This document shows, piece by piece, positions 10,105 through 23,405 of a stretch of 64,000 bases of DNA (within the stretch, counting starts at the first letter, position 1; every line of letters starts with the position of its first letter). A program made the position numbers and the translations under genes. Source of the DNA: Amphiduros pacificus (taxonomy: Eukaryota > Annelida > Polychaeta > Phyllodocida > Hesionidae); contig OX439011.1 of the NCBI GenBank assembly GCA_949316495.1, positions 19,497,995 through 19,561,994 of the forward strand, in the 5' to 3' direction. Under the pieces are notes generated by a model. It was not told the DNA's origin and made no database searches. It worked only from the letters and a program-made list of their open reading frames with translations.

Positions 10105-11122
10105 AGTCAGTGCAGAAACTGTCAGATCTGGCTACATAGTCAGTGCAGAAACTGTCAGGTATGGCTACATAGTCAGTGCAGAAACTGTCATATATGGCTA
10201 AATAGTCAGTGCAGAAACTGTCATATATGGCTACATTATCAGTGCAGAAACTGTCATATATGGCTAGTCAGTGCAGAAACTGTCATATCTGGCTACATTA
10301 TCAGTGCAGAAACTGTCATATATGGCTACATAGTCAGTGCAGAAACTGTCAGATCTGGCTACATAGTCAGTGCAGAAACTGTCATATCTGGCTACATAGT
10401 CAGTGCAGAAACTGTCATATATGGCTACATCATCAGTGCAGAAACTGTCAGGTATGGCTACATAGTCAGTGCAGAAACTGTCATATATGGCTAAATAGTC
10501 AGTGCAGAAACTGTCATATATGGCTACGTTATCAGTGCAGAAACTGTCATATATGGCTAGTCAGTGCAGAAACTGTCATATCTCGCTACATTATCAGTGC
10601 AGAAACTGTCAGATCTGGCTACATAGTCAGTGCAGAAACTGTCATATCTGGCTACATAGTCAGTGCAGAAACTGTCAGATCTGGCTACATAGTCAGTGCA
10701 GAAACTGTCAGATCTGGCTACATAGTCAGTGCAGAAACTGTCATATATGGCGACATTATCAGTGCAGAAACTGTCAGATCTGGCTAGATAGTCAGTGCAG
10801 AAACTGTCATATATGGCTACATAGTCAGTGCAGAAACTGTCATATATGGCTACATTATCAGTGCAGAAACTGTCATATCTGGCTACATTGTCAGTGCAGA
10901 AACTGTCATATCTCGCTACATTATCAGTGCAGAAACTGTCAGGTAGGGCTACATTATCAGTGCAGAAACTGTCATATATGGCGACATTATCAGTGCAGAA
11001 ACTGTCATATATGGCTACATTATCAGTACAGAAACTGTCATATATGGCTACATAGTCAGTGCATAAACTGTCAGGTATGGCGACATTATCAGTGCATAAA
11101 CTGTCATATACGGCGACATTAT
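10105..11122. repeat. 33-bp minisatellite, about 31 copies
   Basis: The unit is agtcagtgcagaaactgtca followed by tatatggctacat, with shortened 27-bp copies at 10265 and 10558. The period is a multiple of 3 and stop-free in several frames, which creates long artificial reading frames (QCRNCHIWLHY-type peptides). Confidence 0.95.
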
Positions 11123-11717
11123 AAGTTGAGAATCAAGATTAGCATCACAGTTATGTCCTACTTGGCAAAGTCTCCAGTGCAGAAACTATGATACTTTGTG
11201 AGATTGACCGTGATCAAGCTTTGTTATCAATATAATGTTTGTGTTGGAATGGGATACAGGTTAATGATGGGACTGCCAGGAGCTTGGTTTAGTATTTGCT
11301 GGGATATTGTAAATTAGACATTAGCAGGAGTGTTAACTAATTATTTATATATATATATATTCCTACATCTGTTACCATGGTGACTATTTTTTTTTAATCT
11401 GTGAAAATGGTGACAACTGTAAGTTGCCATGCTGACTGCCATTGTTTTACTTACTACTATCTTCTTCTTGTGTAGCTGAAACCAAAAATGTCAAGAATAA
11501 CAAAGTGGTTGCTATGGTAACTGGAGCGATACATGCATGAATGACTTCTTAGTGTTTTTAGTTTTATACACACATGTTCATGCAGTCAACTTAAAAACAC
11601 GAAAGAAGCAAATTTCATAATTTAAACTGTGATGAGGCACACCACTTAAATTAGGCCAAATATGACCAAATGCAGGAGCTAAAGTAAAATATTCAGCCAT
11701 AGCTAGTCGTAGCTATC

Positions 11718-12169
11718 ACTATACCAGTAATTAGGCTGGTATATAACTGTACCAGTAATTAGGCCGGTATATAACTGTACCAGTAATTAGGCCGGTATAT
11801 AACTGTACTAGTATTTAGGCTGGTATATAACTGTACCAGTAATAAGGCCAGTATATAACTGTACCAGTAATTAGGCCGGTATATAACTATACCAGTAATT
11901 AGGCTGGTATATAACTGTACCAGTAATTAGGCTGGTATATAACTGTACCAGTAATTAGGCTGGTATATAACTGTACTAGTATTTAGGCTGGTATATAACT
12001 GTACCAGTAATTAGGCTGGTATATAACTGTACCAGTAATTAGGCTGGTATATAACTGTACCAGTAATTAGGCTGGTATATAACTGTACCAGTAATTAGGC
12101 TGGTATATAACTCTATCAGTAATTAGGCTGGTATATAACTATACCAGTAATTAGGCTGGTATATAACTG
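11718..12169. repeat. 28-bp minisatellite, about 16 copies
   Basis: The unit is ccagtaattaggctggtata followed by taactgta. Copies differ mainly at ggctgg/ggccgg and accag/actag. Confidence 0.95.
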
Positions 12170-12184
12170 CTTATAACAATTGTT

Positions 12185-14221
12185 GTCATTCACCATCACT
12201 TGTCACTGGTGTCGTCCTCTATCACTTATCACTGGTGTCATTCACTATCACTTATCACTGGTGTCGTTCACTATCACTGGTGTCGTTCACTATCACTGGT
12301 GTCATTCATTATCACTGGTGTCGTTCACTATCACTGGTGTCGTTCACTATCACTGGTGTCGTTCAATATCACTGGTGTCGTTCACTATCACTGGTGTCGT
12401 TCAATATCACTGGTGCCGTTCACTATCACTGGTGCCGTTCACTATCACTGGTGCCGTTCACTTATCACTGGTGTCATTCACTATCACTTATCACTGGTGT
12501 CGTTCACAGTCACTTATCACTGGTGTCATTCACTGTCACTTATCACTGGTGTCGTTCACTGTCACTTATCACTGGTGTCATTCACTGTCACTTATCACTG
12601 GTGTCATTCACTGTCACTTATCACTGGTGTCATTCACCATCACTTATCACTGGTGTCGTTCACCATCACTTATCACTGGTGTCATTCACTGTCACTTATC
12701 ACTGGTGTCATTCACCATCACTTATCACTGGTGTCATTCACCATCACTTATCACTGGTGTCATTCACTGTCACTTATCACTGGTGTCATTCACTCACTGT
12801 CACTTATCACTGGTGTCGTTCACTGTCACTTATCACTGGTGTCATTCACTGTCACTTATCACTGGTGTCATTCACTGTCACTTATCACTGGTGTCATTCA
12901 CTATCAATGGTGTCATTCACTATCACTGGTGTCGTTCACCATCACTTATCACTGGTGTCATTCACCATCACTTATCACTGGTGTCGTTCACTGTCACTTA
13001 TCACTGGTGTCATTCACTGTCACTTATCACTGGTGTCATTCACTGTCACTTATCACTGGTGTCATTCACCATCACTTATCACTGGTGTCGTTCACCATCA
13101 CTTATCACTGGTGTCATTCACTGTCACTTATCACTGGTGTCATTCACCATCACTTATCACTGGTGTCATTCACCATCACTTATCACTGGTGTCATTCACT
13201 GTCACTTATCACTGGTGTCATTCACTGTCACTTATCACTGGTGTCATTCACTGTCACTTATCACTGGTGTCATTCACTGTCACTTATCACTGGTGTCATT
13301 CACTGTCACTTATCACTGGTGTCATTCACTATCACTGGTGTCATTCACTATCACTGGTGTCGTTCACCATCACTTATCACTGGTGTCATTCACCATCACT
13401 TATCACTGGTGTCATTCACTGTCACTTATCACTGGTGTCATTCACTGTCACTTATCACTGGTGTCATTCACCGACACTGGTGTCGTTCAATATCACTGGT
13501 GTCGTTCACTATCACTGGTGTCGTTCACTATCACTGGTGTCGTTCACTATCACTGGTGTCGTTCAATATCACTGGTGTCGTTCACTATCACTTATCACTG
13601 GTGTCATTCACTGTCACTTATCACTGGTGTCATTCACCATCACTTATCACTGGTGTCATTCACTGTCACTTATCACTGGTGTCATTCACTGTCACTTATC
13701 ACTGGTGTCATTCTGTATCACTTATCACTGGTATCATTCACTGTCACTTATCACTGGTGTCGTTCTCTATCACTTATCACTGGTGTCATCCTCTATCACT
13801 TATCACTGGTGTCATTCACTATCACTTATCACTGGTGTCGTTCACTATCACTGGTGTCGTTCACTATCACTGGTGTCGTTCAATATCACTGGTGTCGTTC
13901 ACTATCACTTATCACTGGTGTCATTCACTGTCACTTATCACTGGTATCATTCACTGTCACTTATCACTGGTGTCATTCTCTATCACTTATCACTGGTATC
14001 ATTCACTGTCACTTATCACTGGTGTCGTTCACTATCACTGGTGCCGTTCACTATCACTGGTGTCGTTTAATATCACTGGTGCCATTCACTGTCACTTGTC
14101 ACTGGTGTCGTTCACTGTCACTTGTCACTGGTGTCGTTCACTGTCACTTATCACTGGTGTCGTCCTCTATCACTTATCACTGGTGTCGTTCTCTATCACT
14201 TATCACTGGTGTCATTCACTG
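12185..14221. repeat. 2-kb composite minisatellite of 19-bp and 26-bp units
   Basis: The 19-bp unit is tcactatcactggtgtcgt. The 26-bp unit inserts gtcactta before tcactggtgtcat. Blocks of the two types alternate, and multi-unit blocks are duplicated (around 12629-12780 and 13059-13210). All three forward frames stay open for 600-700 codons because the unit has no stop in any frame; these are not genes. Confidence 0.95.
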
Positions 14222-14454
14222 GAATTTATTATTGCAGATGTTTGTATTGCAATGGAATGACACTTATCTTTGTAACATAGCAATTAGATAAACCCTGTTT
14301 CTTCAAATAAAATGGTACCAAGCTATTCCTTCTATATTCCTATACATTGTCAAGCAGTTAATAAAACATAGATGATAGAACAATGGTATAAACCTGTTGC
14401 CGTATATAATAACAGTATATATTTATTATAATGATATAATAATGTTGATCTTAC

Positions 14455-14520
14455 GTGATAGCTGTCCATTTCTGCTGGTGATGTTTGAGTCATCTTTTGA
14501 CCTCTCTGGGGGGTTTGCCA
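14455..14520 (-). CDS. PDE1: PDE1 common second exon (66 bp)
   Basis: Acceptor TTTGTTGCAG and donor CAC|GTAAGATC, phase 1 to phase 1. It encodes ANPPERSKDDSNITSRNGQLS, preceded by a Val whose first base comes from whichever first exon is used and followed by an Arg codon split with exon 8604-8775. The length is a multiple of three, so it could be skipped without a frameshift. It is too short for a domain call; it reads as a flexible linker with an N-glycosylation-like NIT that is irrelevant in a cytosolic protein. The call rests on consensus splice sites at both ends and on phase agreement with all three first exons upstream and exon 8775 downstream. Confidence 0.75.
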
Positions 14521-14678
14521 CTGCAACAAACCAAATTATAAAAGGTAAACCACAAGTTGTAGACATTTAAAAAAGTGAATATTATAGTCAAAATAACCAA
14601 TAAATGTAAAATATTTGTCATAAACATCAATAAATGTCAATACATTATCACCAAAAATATAATTATATATCATAAATT

Positions 14679-15676
14679 AATCAATGTAGCCCACATGTCA
14701 ATATCCTCAATCAATGTAGCCCACATGTCAATATCCTCAATCAATGTAGGCCACATGTCATTGTCATCAATCAATGTAGCCCACATGTCAATATCCTCAA
14801 TCAATGTAGCCCACATGTCAATATCCTCAATCAATGTAGGCCACATATAATAAATCAATGTCAACCACATGTCATTGTCATCAATCAATGTAGCCCACAT
14901 GTCATTATCATCAATCAATGTAGCCCACATGTCATTGTCATCAATCAATGTAGCCCACATGTCATTGTCATCAATCAATGTAGCCCACATGTCATTGTCA
15001 TCAATCAATGTAGCCCACATGTCATTGTCATCAATCAATGTAGCCCACATGTCATTGTCATCAATCAATGTAGCCCACATGTCATTGTCATCAATCAATG
15101 TAGCCCACATGTCATTGTCATCAATCAATGTAGCCCACATGTCATTGTCATCAATCAATGTAGCCCACATGTCATTGTCATCAATCAATGTAGCCCACAT
15201 GTCATTGTCTTCAATCAATGTAGCCCACATGTCATTGTCATCAATCAATGTAGCCCACATGTCATTGTCATCAATCAATGTAGCCCACATGTCATTGTCA
15301 TCAATCAATGTAGCCCACATGTCATTGTCTTCAATCAATGTCAACCACATGTCATTGTCATCAATCAATGTAGCCCACATGTCAATACCATCAATCAATG
15401 TAGCCCACATGTCAATACCATCAATCAATGTAGCCCACATGTCAGTCATCAATCAATGTAGCCCACATGTCATTGTCATCAGTCAATGTAGCCCACATGT
15501 CATTGTCATCAATCAATGTAGCCCACATGTCATCAGTCAATGTAGCCCACATGTCATTGTCATCAGTCAATGTAGCCCACATGTCATTGTCATCAATCAA
15601 TGTAGCCCACATGTCATGGTCATCAATCAATGTAGCCCACATGTCATTGTCATCAATCAATGTAGCCCACATGTCA
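14679..15676. repeat. 30-bp minisatellite, about 33 copies, highly homogeneous
   Basis: The unit is tcaatcaatgtagcccacat followed by gtcattgtca. The centre (about 14876-15340) is almost perfect, implying recent amplification. The 10-codon period leaves long frames open on both strands (HMSLSSINVA and DNDMWATLID peptides), neither of which is a gene. Confidence 0.95.
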
Positions 15677-16774
15677 CTATTATAATGTTGACCATCATCA
15701 TCAAATGAAGCTCTAATCTTTGCTTTCAATATCTCTAAGTTATCAACTCTCATGACTCCTTTATTTGGGTTGAGAAGATCAATTTCTCTCATTCGTTTTG
15801 ACAAATACTGAATTCAATTTGTTGCTCACTATCATTGCTTGTTTGATTTTCCTTTACATTTAGTGTGACAATATTAAATACTTGCAAATCATACATAAAA
15901 GCATAATACAGGTCCTGATACTGCATCAATATATATCAATATATTCCTGAAAACTTTCATTTGATTTTTATTTCAACATGCAATATATATGTCCCTAATG
16001 GTCGGGAACTTGTTCCTTGGAAATAGGAAGCAGTGATCACAGTTCAAGTAGAGAGAACTTGAGACTTCAAACTGCAGCTCAGAATGGGTAATTACAGTCC
16101 AAGGCGTAAAATAAGACAGAGAACCTGCCAGAAGAACTAATTACAATGAGAAACCATTAAAAATAAGCATAGTATATAGCATAATAGATAAAATCTGTTC
16201 TCATAGAGCTTGGCACCTTGTTCTCTACACAATACTCAAATAACAAGAAAGATTTCTTTTTAAAAAAATGATACCGTGCTCAAGTTATTGACACATTCAT
16301 GTGGTAGATTTTCATATGATGTGCCAAATTTTCACAAAATTAAACAGCAATCAGGGATTGCAAGATATTCCACCCTGTGAAAAGCTTGAGGTGCAAAAGA
16401 TACACGGGCCATTACTGAAACTACTTGTAGTGATATAAGATAAAAAAAATTCTGTATTTTATCTTTCTTCTGCAAACTGGAAGTGTCATAAAATAGATAG
16501 GCGTGAAGGTGTTTTGTTGTATTGTATCTTTTGTTGTTTAATGATTTCCATTTTTTAAAGTAATACTTAATACAGGTATGGACTGTATCGACTACAGAGA
16601 AGGTTGCCTTTCAATACTATTTTAGTTACATATGATGGTGAGACCTTCTTGTAGCAGATAAAAGTGTTGCCTCACTCAAGTGATATGTTTACATGACAAT
16701 GCACTCAGATCTACAAGGACAAAGGGTTAACCCTAAGGCACGGGCCTCACTCTTATGAGGATTAAATTTGGTAA

Positions 16775-16850
16775 CATGAATGCTACCATGACACAGCCAG
16801 GAATTGAACCCACAACCTTTGGATTACCACAGAGGAACTGGTGCTAAAAA
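16775..16850 (-). repeat. tRNA-derived SINE-like fragment
   Basis: The minus strand contains GGTTGTGGGTTCAATTCCTG, a good Pol III B box with a T-arm-like stem, about 40 bp after TAGCACCAGTT, which resembles an A box. Sequences ending in 'attgaacccacaacct' on the plus strand are typical of tRNA-related SINEs. No clear tail or target duplication is seen. Confidence 0.4.
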
Positions 16851-17594
16851 GCATATGATCGTAATTATTTGTGACTTAATATAACAAAATAATGAAACTC
16901 ATATTAGCTATATAGTATGGGTACTTTGGAGAAGGATGTTATGGTGGATTAGGTATAAAAACCATTGATCTTAATCACTGTTATTCATCTGTATATTTAT
17001 TAAGAGATCCGGATGCCATCAACATAACGTTATTATCCTCCGCTCTGTGATAAAACTTAAAAACAGATGTCTCCAATTTTGGCCAATAAAATCCTGGTAT
17101 GGACAATCAGTCAGAAAGTGCCATTCAGCAAATCTGCCAGCGTGAGCTGACATCATTTGGTGATCAAAGCGGCCCGTCCCTGCAGTGCTCATCAGTGTCA
17201 AGGACACCAGCACCCGTAACCCTCCTCTCTGTTTTTCACACATATCAAGCGAATCTACATTGCTAATCTAAAAAAAAATTTATAATTGTATAATTCTAAC
17301 ATTGTGTCACGGTTATTGCATCAAATTTGACGTCTGTCGTTACCCAGTACTGGAGTTAAATTAGTGTTCTCATTGACAGATAAACATTAAATAATGCCGG
17401 GCAGTTGTGAACGGTTTTATGACATCCTTTCAGCACAGTCAAGAATTCTATTACCTGCATGAATAAAGTCTAATCACATTTCTAGATTAACACGGCACAA
17501 CAAACATATATTGCTGCTTGTTCCCATGGCGATAGACTTTTTACCCTATAAATTTTATGACGATATCTTAATCAACAGTAATTTGAGATATGAT

Positions 17595-19839
17595 TTATAG
17601 AGGAGGGGTTTCATGATATCAGATATATAGAGGAGGGGTGGCAGGGTATGATACCTGGAGGAGGGGTGGCAGGATATGATACCTAGAGGAGGGGTGGCAG
17701 GGTATGATACCTGGAGGAGGGGTGGCAGGATATGATATCCAGAGGAGGGGTGGCAGGGTATGATACCTAGAGGAGGGGTGGCAGGGTATGATACCTAGAG
17801 GAGAGGTGGCAGGGTATGATATCTAGAGGAGGGGTGGCAGGGTATGATACCTAGAGGAGGGGTGGCAGGGTATGATACCTAGAGGAGGGGTGGCAGGGTA
17901 TGATACCTAGAGGAGGGGTGGCAGGGTATGATATCTAGAGGAGGGGTGGCAGGGTATGATACCTAGAGGAGGGGTGGCAGGGTATGATACCTAGAGGAGG
18001 GGTGGCAGGGTATGATACCTAGAGGAGGGTGGCAGGGTATGATACCTAGAGGAGGGGTGGAAGGATATGATATCTAGAGGAGGGGTGGCAGGGTATGATA
18101 CTTGGAGGAGGGGTGGCAGGATATGATATCTAGAGGAGGGGTGGCAGGGTATGATACCTAGAGGAGGGGTGGCAGGGTATGATACCTAGAGGAGGGGTGG
18201 CAGGATATGATATCTAGAGGAGGGGTGGCAGGGTATGATACCTAGAGGAGGGGTGGCAGGGTATGATACCTGGAGGAGGGGTGGCAGGGTATGATACTTG
18301 GAGGAGGGGTGGCAGGATATGATATCTAGAGGAGGGGTGGCAGGGTATGATACCTAGAGGAGGGGTGGCAGGGTATGATACCTAGAGGAGGGGTGGCAGG
18401 GTATGATACCTAGAGGAGGGGTGGCAGGATATGATATCCAGAGGAGGGGTGGCAGGGTATGATACCTGGAGGAGGGGTGGCAGGGTATGATACTTGGAGG
18501 AGGGGTGGCAGGATATGATATCCAGAGGAGGGGTGGTAGGGTATGATACCTGGAGGAGGGGTGGAAGGGTATGATATCTAGAGGAGGGGTGGCAGGGTAT
18601 GATACCTAGAGGAGGGGTGGCAGGGTATGATACCTAGAGGAGGGGTGGCAGGATATGATACCTAGAGGAGGGGTGGCAGGGTATGATATCTAGAGGAGGG
18701 GTGGCAGGGTATGATACCTAGAGGAGGGGTGGCAGGGTATGATATCTAGGTGGCAGGGTATGATATCTAGAGGAGGGGTGGCAGGGTATGATATCTAGAG
18801 GAGGGGTGGCAGGATATGATATCTAGAGGAGGGGTGGAAGGATATGATATCTAGAGGAGGGGGGGCAGGGTATGATATCTAGAGGAGGGGTGGCAGGGTA
18901 TGATACCTAGAGGAGGGGTGGCAGGGTATGATACCTAGAGGAGGGGTGGCAGGATATGATATCTAGAGGAGGGGTGGCAGGGTATGATACCTAGGTGGCA
19001 GGGTATGATATCTAGAGGAGGGGTGGCAGGGTATGATATCTAGGTGGCAGGGTATGATATCTAGAGGAGGGGTGGCAGGGTATGATATCTAGAGGAGGGG
19101 TGGCAGGGTATGATACCTAGAGGAGGGGTGGCAGGGTATGATATCTAGAGGAGGGGTGGCAGGGTATGATATCTAGGTGGCAGGGTATGATATCTAGAGG
19201 AGGGGTGGCAGGGTATGATACCTAGGTGGCAGGGTATGATATCTAGAGGAGGGGTGGCAGGGTATGATATCTAGGTGGCAGGGTATGATATCTAGAGGAG
19301 GGGTGGCAGGGTATGATATCTAGAGGAGGGGTGGCAGGGTATGATACCTAGAGGAGGGGTGGCAGGGTATGATATCTAGAGGAGGGGTGGCAGGGTATGA
19401 TATCTAGGTGGCAGGGTATGATATCTAGAGGAGGGGTGGCAGGGTATGATATCTAGGTGGCAGGGTATGATATCTAGAGGAGGGGTGGCAGGGTATGATA
19501 TCTAGAGGAGGGGTGGCAGGGTATGATACCTAGAGGAGGGGTGGCAGGATATGATATCTAGGTGGCAGGGTATGATATCTAGAGGAGGGGTGGCAGGGTA
19601 TGATATCTAGAGGAGGGGTGGCAGGGTATGATATCTAGGTGGCAGGGTATGATATCTAGAGGAGGGGTGGCAGGGTATGATATCTAGGTGGCAGGGTATG
19701 ATATCTAGAGGAGGGGTGGCAGGGTATGATATCTAGAGGAGGGGTGGCAGGGTATGATACCTAGAGGAGGGGTGGCAGGGTATGATATCTAGAGGAGGGG
19801 TGGCAGGGTATGATATCTAGGTGGCAGGATATGATATCC
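17595..19839. repeat. 2.2-kb G-rich 28-bp minisatellite with higher-order structure
   Basis: About 80 units of agaggaggggtggcagggta plus tgatacct, mixed with a 21-bp version lacking 7 bases (ctaggtggcaggg). From about 18980 the long and short units form a recurring block of ~210 bp. Each full unit contains GGAGGGGTGGCAGGG, a two-tier G-quadruplex motif, on the plus strand, which is the template strand for PDE1. Confidence 0.95.
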
Positions 19840-21703
19840 TATGAGTGATGATCCTAAGAATGCCAAATAAAGCTAAGTACACAAATTTAATGAGAATAAT
19901 TATCTTCAAGACGACGTCATTGTAAAGCATGCATTGTGCCCATCAGCTCATACTCATCAGTCTCGGCCATGCATCTATCTGGCTACGTATGAACATGACC
20001 AAATCAAGTCATGCACGACCAATGACTGACCATTTTTTCCATGCAGGAAATTATTCCACACCACATATGTGTTGGACTAGGTCGATCCATACGTGACCTT
20101 GTATTGTGTCTTGTTTACGTGTGACCACATATATGCTTGGCTTGGACTGCTCGTGCTATGACATTGCCAGTGTTGTCTCTGTAGATGACGTCCCTGCCTC
20201 ACCATCACAGCCTGATCAGACAGATTTACACTTATATGCTCAGACCTGTTTCCTCTGATATTGAATACCGCTCATTGTCACAGGTTTGTTCGTAATACAT
20301 TAAAACTATTTTGGAAAATTCAGCAGCAAATTGCTAGTCTGATGCAAATAAATCTATTATTAACTTCTCGACTGCGAAATAAAGTTGCCCAAATGTATCA
20401 GCATATTTAGGTGTATAATAAATATAAACATATATGTGCAGCAGAGAATTAACAGTCCTGGTTGAATTCATGACTTAGGTGCAAATACACTGTGTCACAC
20501 ATCTAATAGATAATGATTTAATTACCTCGGCCATTCTGCACTACATCCAGTTTATCATGAGAAGGGGAGCATCCCATTTTAGCCTAATTATTCAGCAGTA
20601 TACTCAACTAATAATCTGTTGATCCAAACGAATTATCAAAATACTGATAAGTTTCAAGTTAAATCCCTGAGATCACTTATCCCTAGTTAATCCATGCAGA
20701 TTAGCAGGCCATGTAGATAATCCTTGCAGGGTAAGTCTAAATGGCACATTTTTTTCAAGAAACTGTTAGTCTTCTACGGAAAAGACATCGATTTGATTGG
20801 TTTTTGGCACATGTTATAAAAAAAAACATCATAAGTTTAACGAGATATCGTCATCAAGCATTTTATGGTATGTCTCATTAACATGCAATAAATTTCACTC
20901 ATGATATCTAGGCCAGCTTGTTGTGGCACTGACGCAAAATTACTTTCTCCGCCTACATTGAGGTTCATTCCTTGATCAGTCATCAGTCTTCAAGGCTGGC
21001 CGAGATCAAAGTTTTATTTCCACCAATCAGAAAGCTCCATTGCTGATGGTGCAGGGCTGTGCTCAGGTGTGGTCGATTACAAAGCCATGGGGGTTTCAAG
21101 GCTCTAATACTTGAGCCATTCAACCCAGTCTTTTCATAATTTATCTATTTCAAATTATTTAGATCATTCAGCCAAATTGTTCATGCAACAATATACTCCT
21201 GATCGTGAATAATCATTTTTATAATGAAAAATATACTCTTAAAATGCATGTTTGTTACAAAATCCTCAATAGCTGATATATAGAGTTTTTCTGGACAAAA
21301 CATTTCCCCGGGGAATGTCTTGGCCGACATGGCAAATAGAATATCTGAGTTCACATTAGCATTCAGCAGAGACTACACAAATTACCTGCTGGCTGGTTGC
21401 CATTGGTTTGTAACCATGGCAACCACATACCTAGCATAGTGGCTTTGTAGTCACTTACATGATAATGGATACCACAGATTGATCAGGCATTTTCAGAAAG
21501 TTGTATGCCCCACTTTAAGCCATGAGTTATAGCCAATCTTAAAAAAACCTGTCATATTAATCATTACACTGGGAATTCATGAATTTATCTCTTATATGTT
21601 AAAAAGGTCGGCCTTAATGTTATTATTTTTCAATATTTTTATGATCAGATTCATCATTGAGTACCTTAATTTTTATCAATCACAAATATAAACATACACG
21701 TGT

Positions 21704-21704
<1 letters not shown>

Positions 21705-21756
<52 letters not shown>
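21705..21756. repeat. (GT)n microsatellite
   Basis: About 25 uninterrupted GT dinucleotides. Confidence 0.95.
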
Positions 21757-21758
<2 letters not shown>

Positions 21759-23204
21759 GGAGTTAGGGCATGGGGAAGATCCATAAAAGGAATAAAGTGT
21801 TGACAAGAGATTTAACCTGGCTGGATTAAATAGAGTGATCTGGTCATGTGTATGGCATAGGTATGTGCCTCTACTCCCCAGGGATGTGTCTTGTCAACAG
21901 ACATCAAAGCGTTGATCAATGAGCAGTGAAATATATGATCAATCAATTTGGCTCCCTCTGGTGGAGGATAACACACCCCACACCTCTGTCTATGTGACTA
22001 TTCTATGTTGACATACCATTCACATCAATATCATAAAGCAATGTGATAATATATATAAAGTCAATTGGTTGTCATGGAGATAAAAGCAAGCAGTGCTGAT
22101 CTAATGCAAGAAAAAATACAACATAGTTGAGGTAAGGAAAAGCTGGAAAAAAATGTCTTTGATCATGTTGATGAAATGCCTGCTGGTTGCTGCTTGTGTG
22201 TAAATTGAGCTATGCTATGGTGTAATAAATGGGGATTTAAAAAAAATAAAGCTCACACAGGATTTGCAAAAAAATACATTGGAAATCAAATGTCAGACAT
22301 TTGACTATATCATGTGTATCAGACTTCACTTTTCACCCTTTCCAATCTTCATGCAAAAGTGCCAATTAGCAAAATAGCCTAAAGATGGCCACCAAACTTA
22401 TAACATGGGGCAAAAGTACCCAAATAGCAATACATAGACTTGCAACCCAGTCTCACAACCCTGAAGGCAAAACAATACGAGTGAAAACAAAATGAGAAAT
22501 GCCCATAGAACTTGTGTTCTCAAATCACTATTCCCTGGCGAGCCGAAATAACCAGCTTGATTGCTGCCTTAGAAAAACACAATTGAGCAAACAGAAGTTA
22601 CAATTTAAAATTCTCATCATTATGGTCAGACATCATCATATTATTTAAAAGTCACAAAAGAATAGTTCAGTCAATCATATATTGCACAGGTTTCATTTTC
22701 TCCACCAGATGTCAGTGAAAAGCTTTGATCCTCACTAGGTGGCTCTGCTAGTCTTCCAATTATCTCTTGATGATTTAATTAATAATCCAATAAAACCATT
22801 TTACAAAGAAATTGTTTATTTGTGCCTTAAAATGCATAACAAAATAAATAAAAATCTGCATACTTGTAACACTCAAACAGGACAATATATCTACTTCAAT
22901 ACCTGCATTAAACAAAAAGTATCATCTTGATCAAATCAATAAAAACAAGAGAGGTTTCCACAGAAATACACAGAAGATTTCTTGAAAATAATTTTCTTTA
23001 CAATTTATATTGCTAGCATCTGGAATGAATTTTCTGACCCAAATTAAATTTATCAATCTTCTTTGGATTATGATTTTCTTTACAATTAAACTCTATCAAT
23101 GATTGAGACATGCGCTCTTTGATTGGCTGAGCAATTTTTCCGGGATACAAAGACATTGAATCACAGCAACATCACTGCCAACAATCCACACATGCCTAGC
23201 TAAC

Positions 23205-23405
23205 ATTACTGTTAGGAGTGTGGTGAGAATTTAAAAAAATATCGACCACTGCTGTTTGGAGTGTGGTGAATTTTTTTTTTTAAATGTACCACTGCTGTTT
23301 GGAGTGTGGTGAAAATTTCCAAAAAATATGTACCACTGCTGTTTGGAGTGTGCTGAGAATTTAAAAAAAAATCTACCACTGCTGTTTGGAGTGTGGCAAA
23401 AAATT
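23205..23405. repeat. ~55-60-bp tandem repeat, 4 copies
   Basis: Copies of accactgctgtttggagtgt followed by ggtgaaaattt and an A run of variable length. Confidence 0.8.

Larger units (their letters stand above)
8776..14454 (-). other. PDE1 intron between exons 14455-14520 and 8604-8775
   Basis: Contains a 22-bp array (9022-9131), a MITE-like element (9435-9734) and three large arrays (10105-11122, 11718-12169, 12185-14221). In 11130-11700 only AT-rich unique sequence is seen. Confidence 0.6.

Noticed and set aside
12180-14291. Forward open frames of 611-703 codons
   Set aside because: Translation of the 19/26-bp minisatellite in all three frames; the repeat simply lacks stops.
14679-15676. 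CRISPR array
   Set aside because: Contiguous tandem units without unique spacers, in an animal genome context; the same applies to all other arrays here.
14670-15804. Long frames on both strands with 10-residue peptide repeats
   Set aside because: A 30-bp minisatellite has a period divisible by three; there are no flanking coding features.
17019-17243. 74-codon minus-strand frame as a further PDE1 first exon
   Set aside because: Has a real ATG but no usable phase-1 donor and unremarkable composition.
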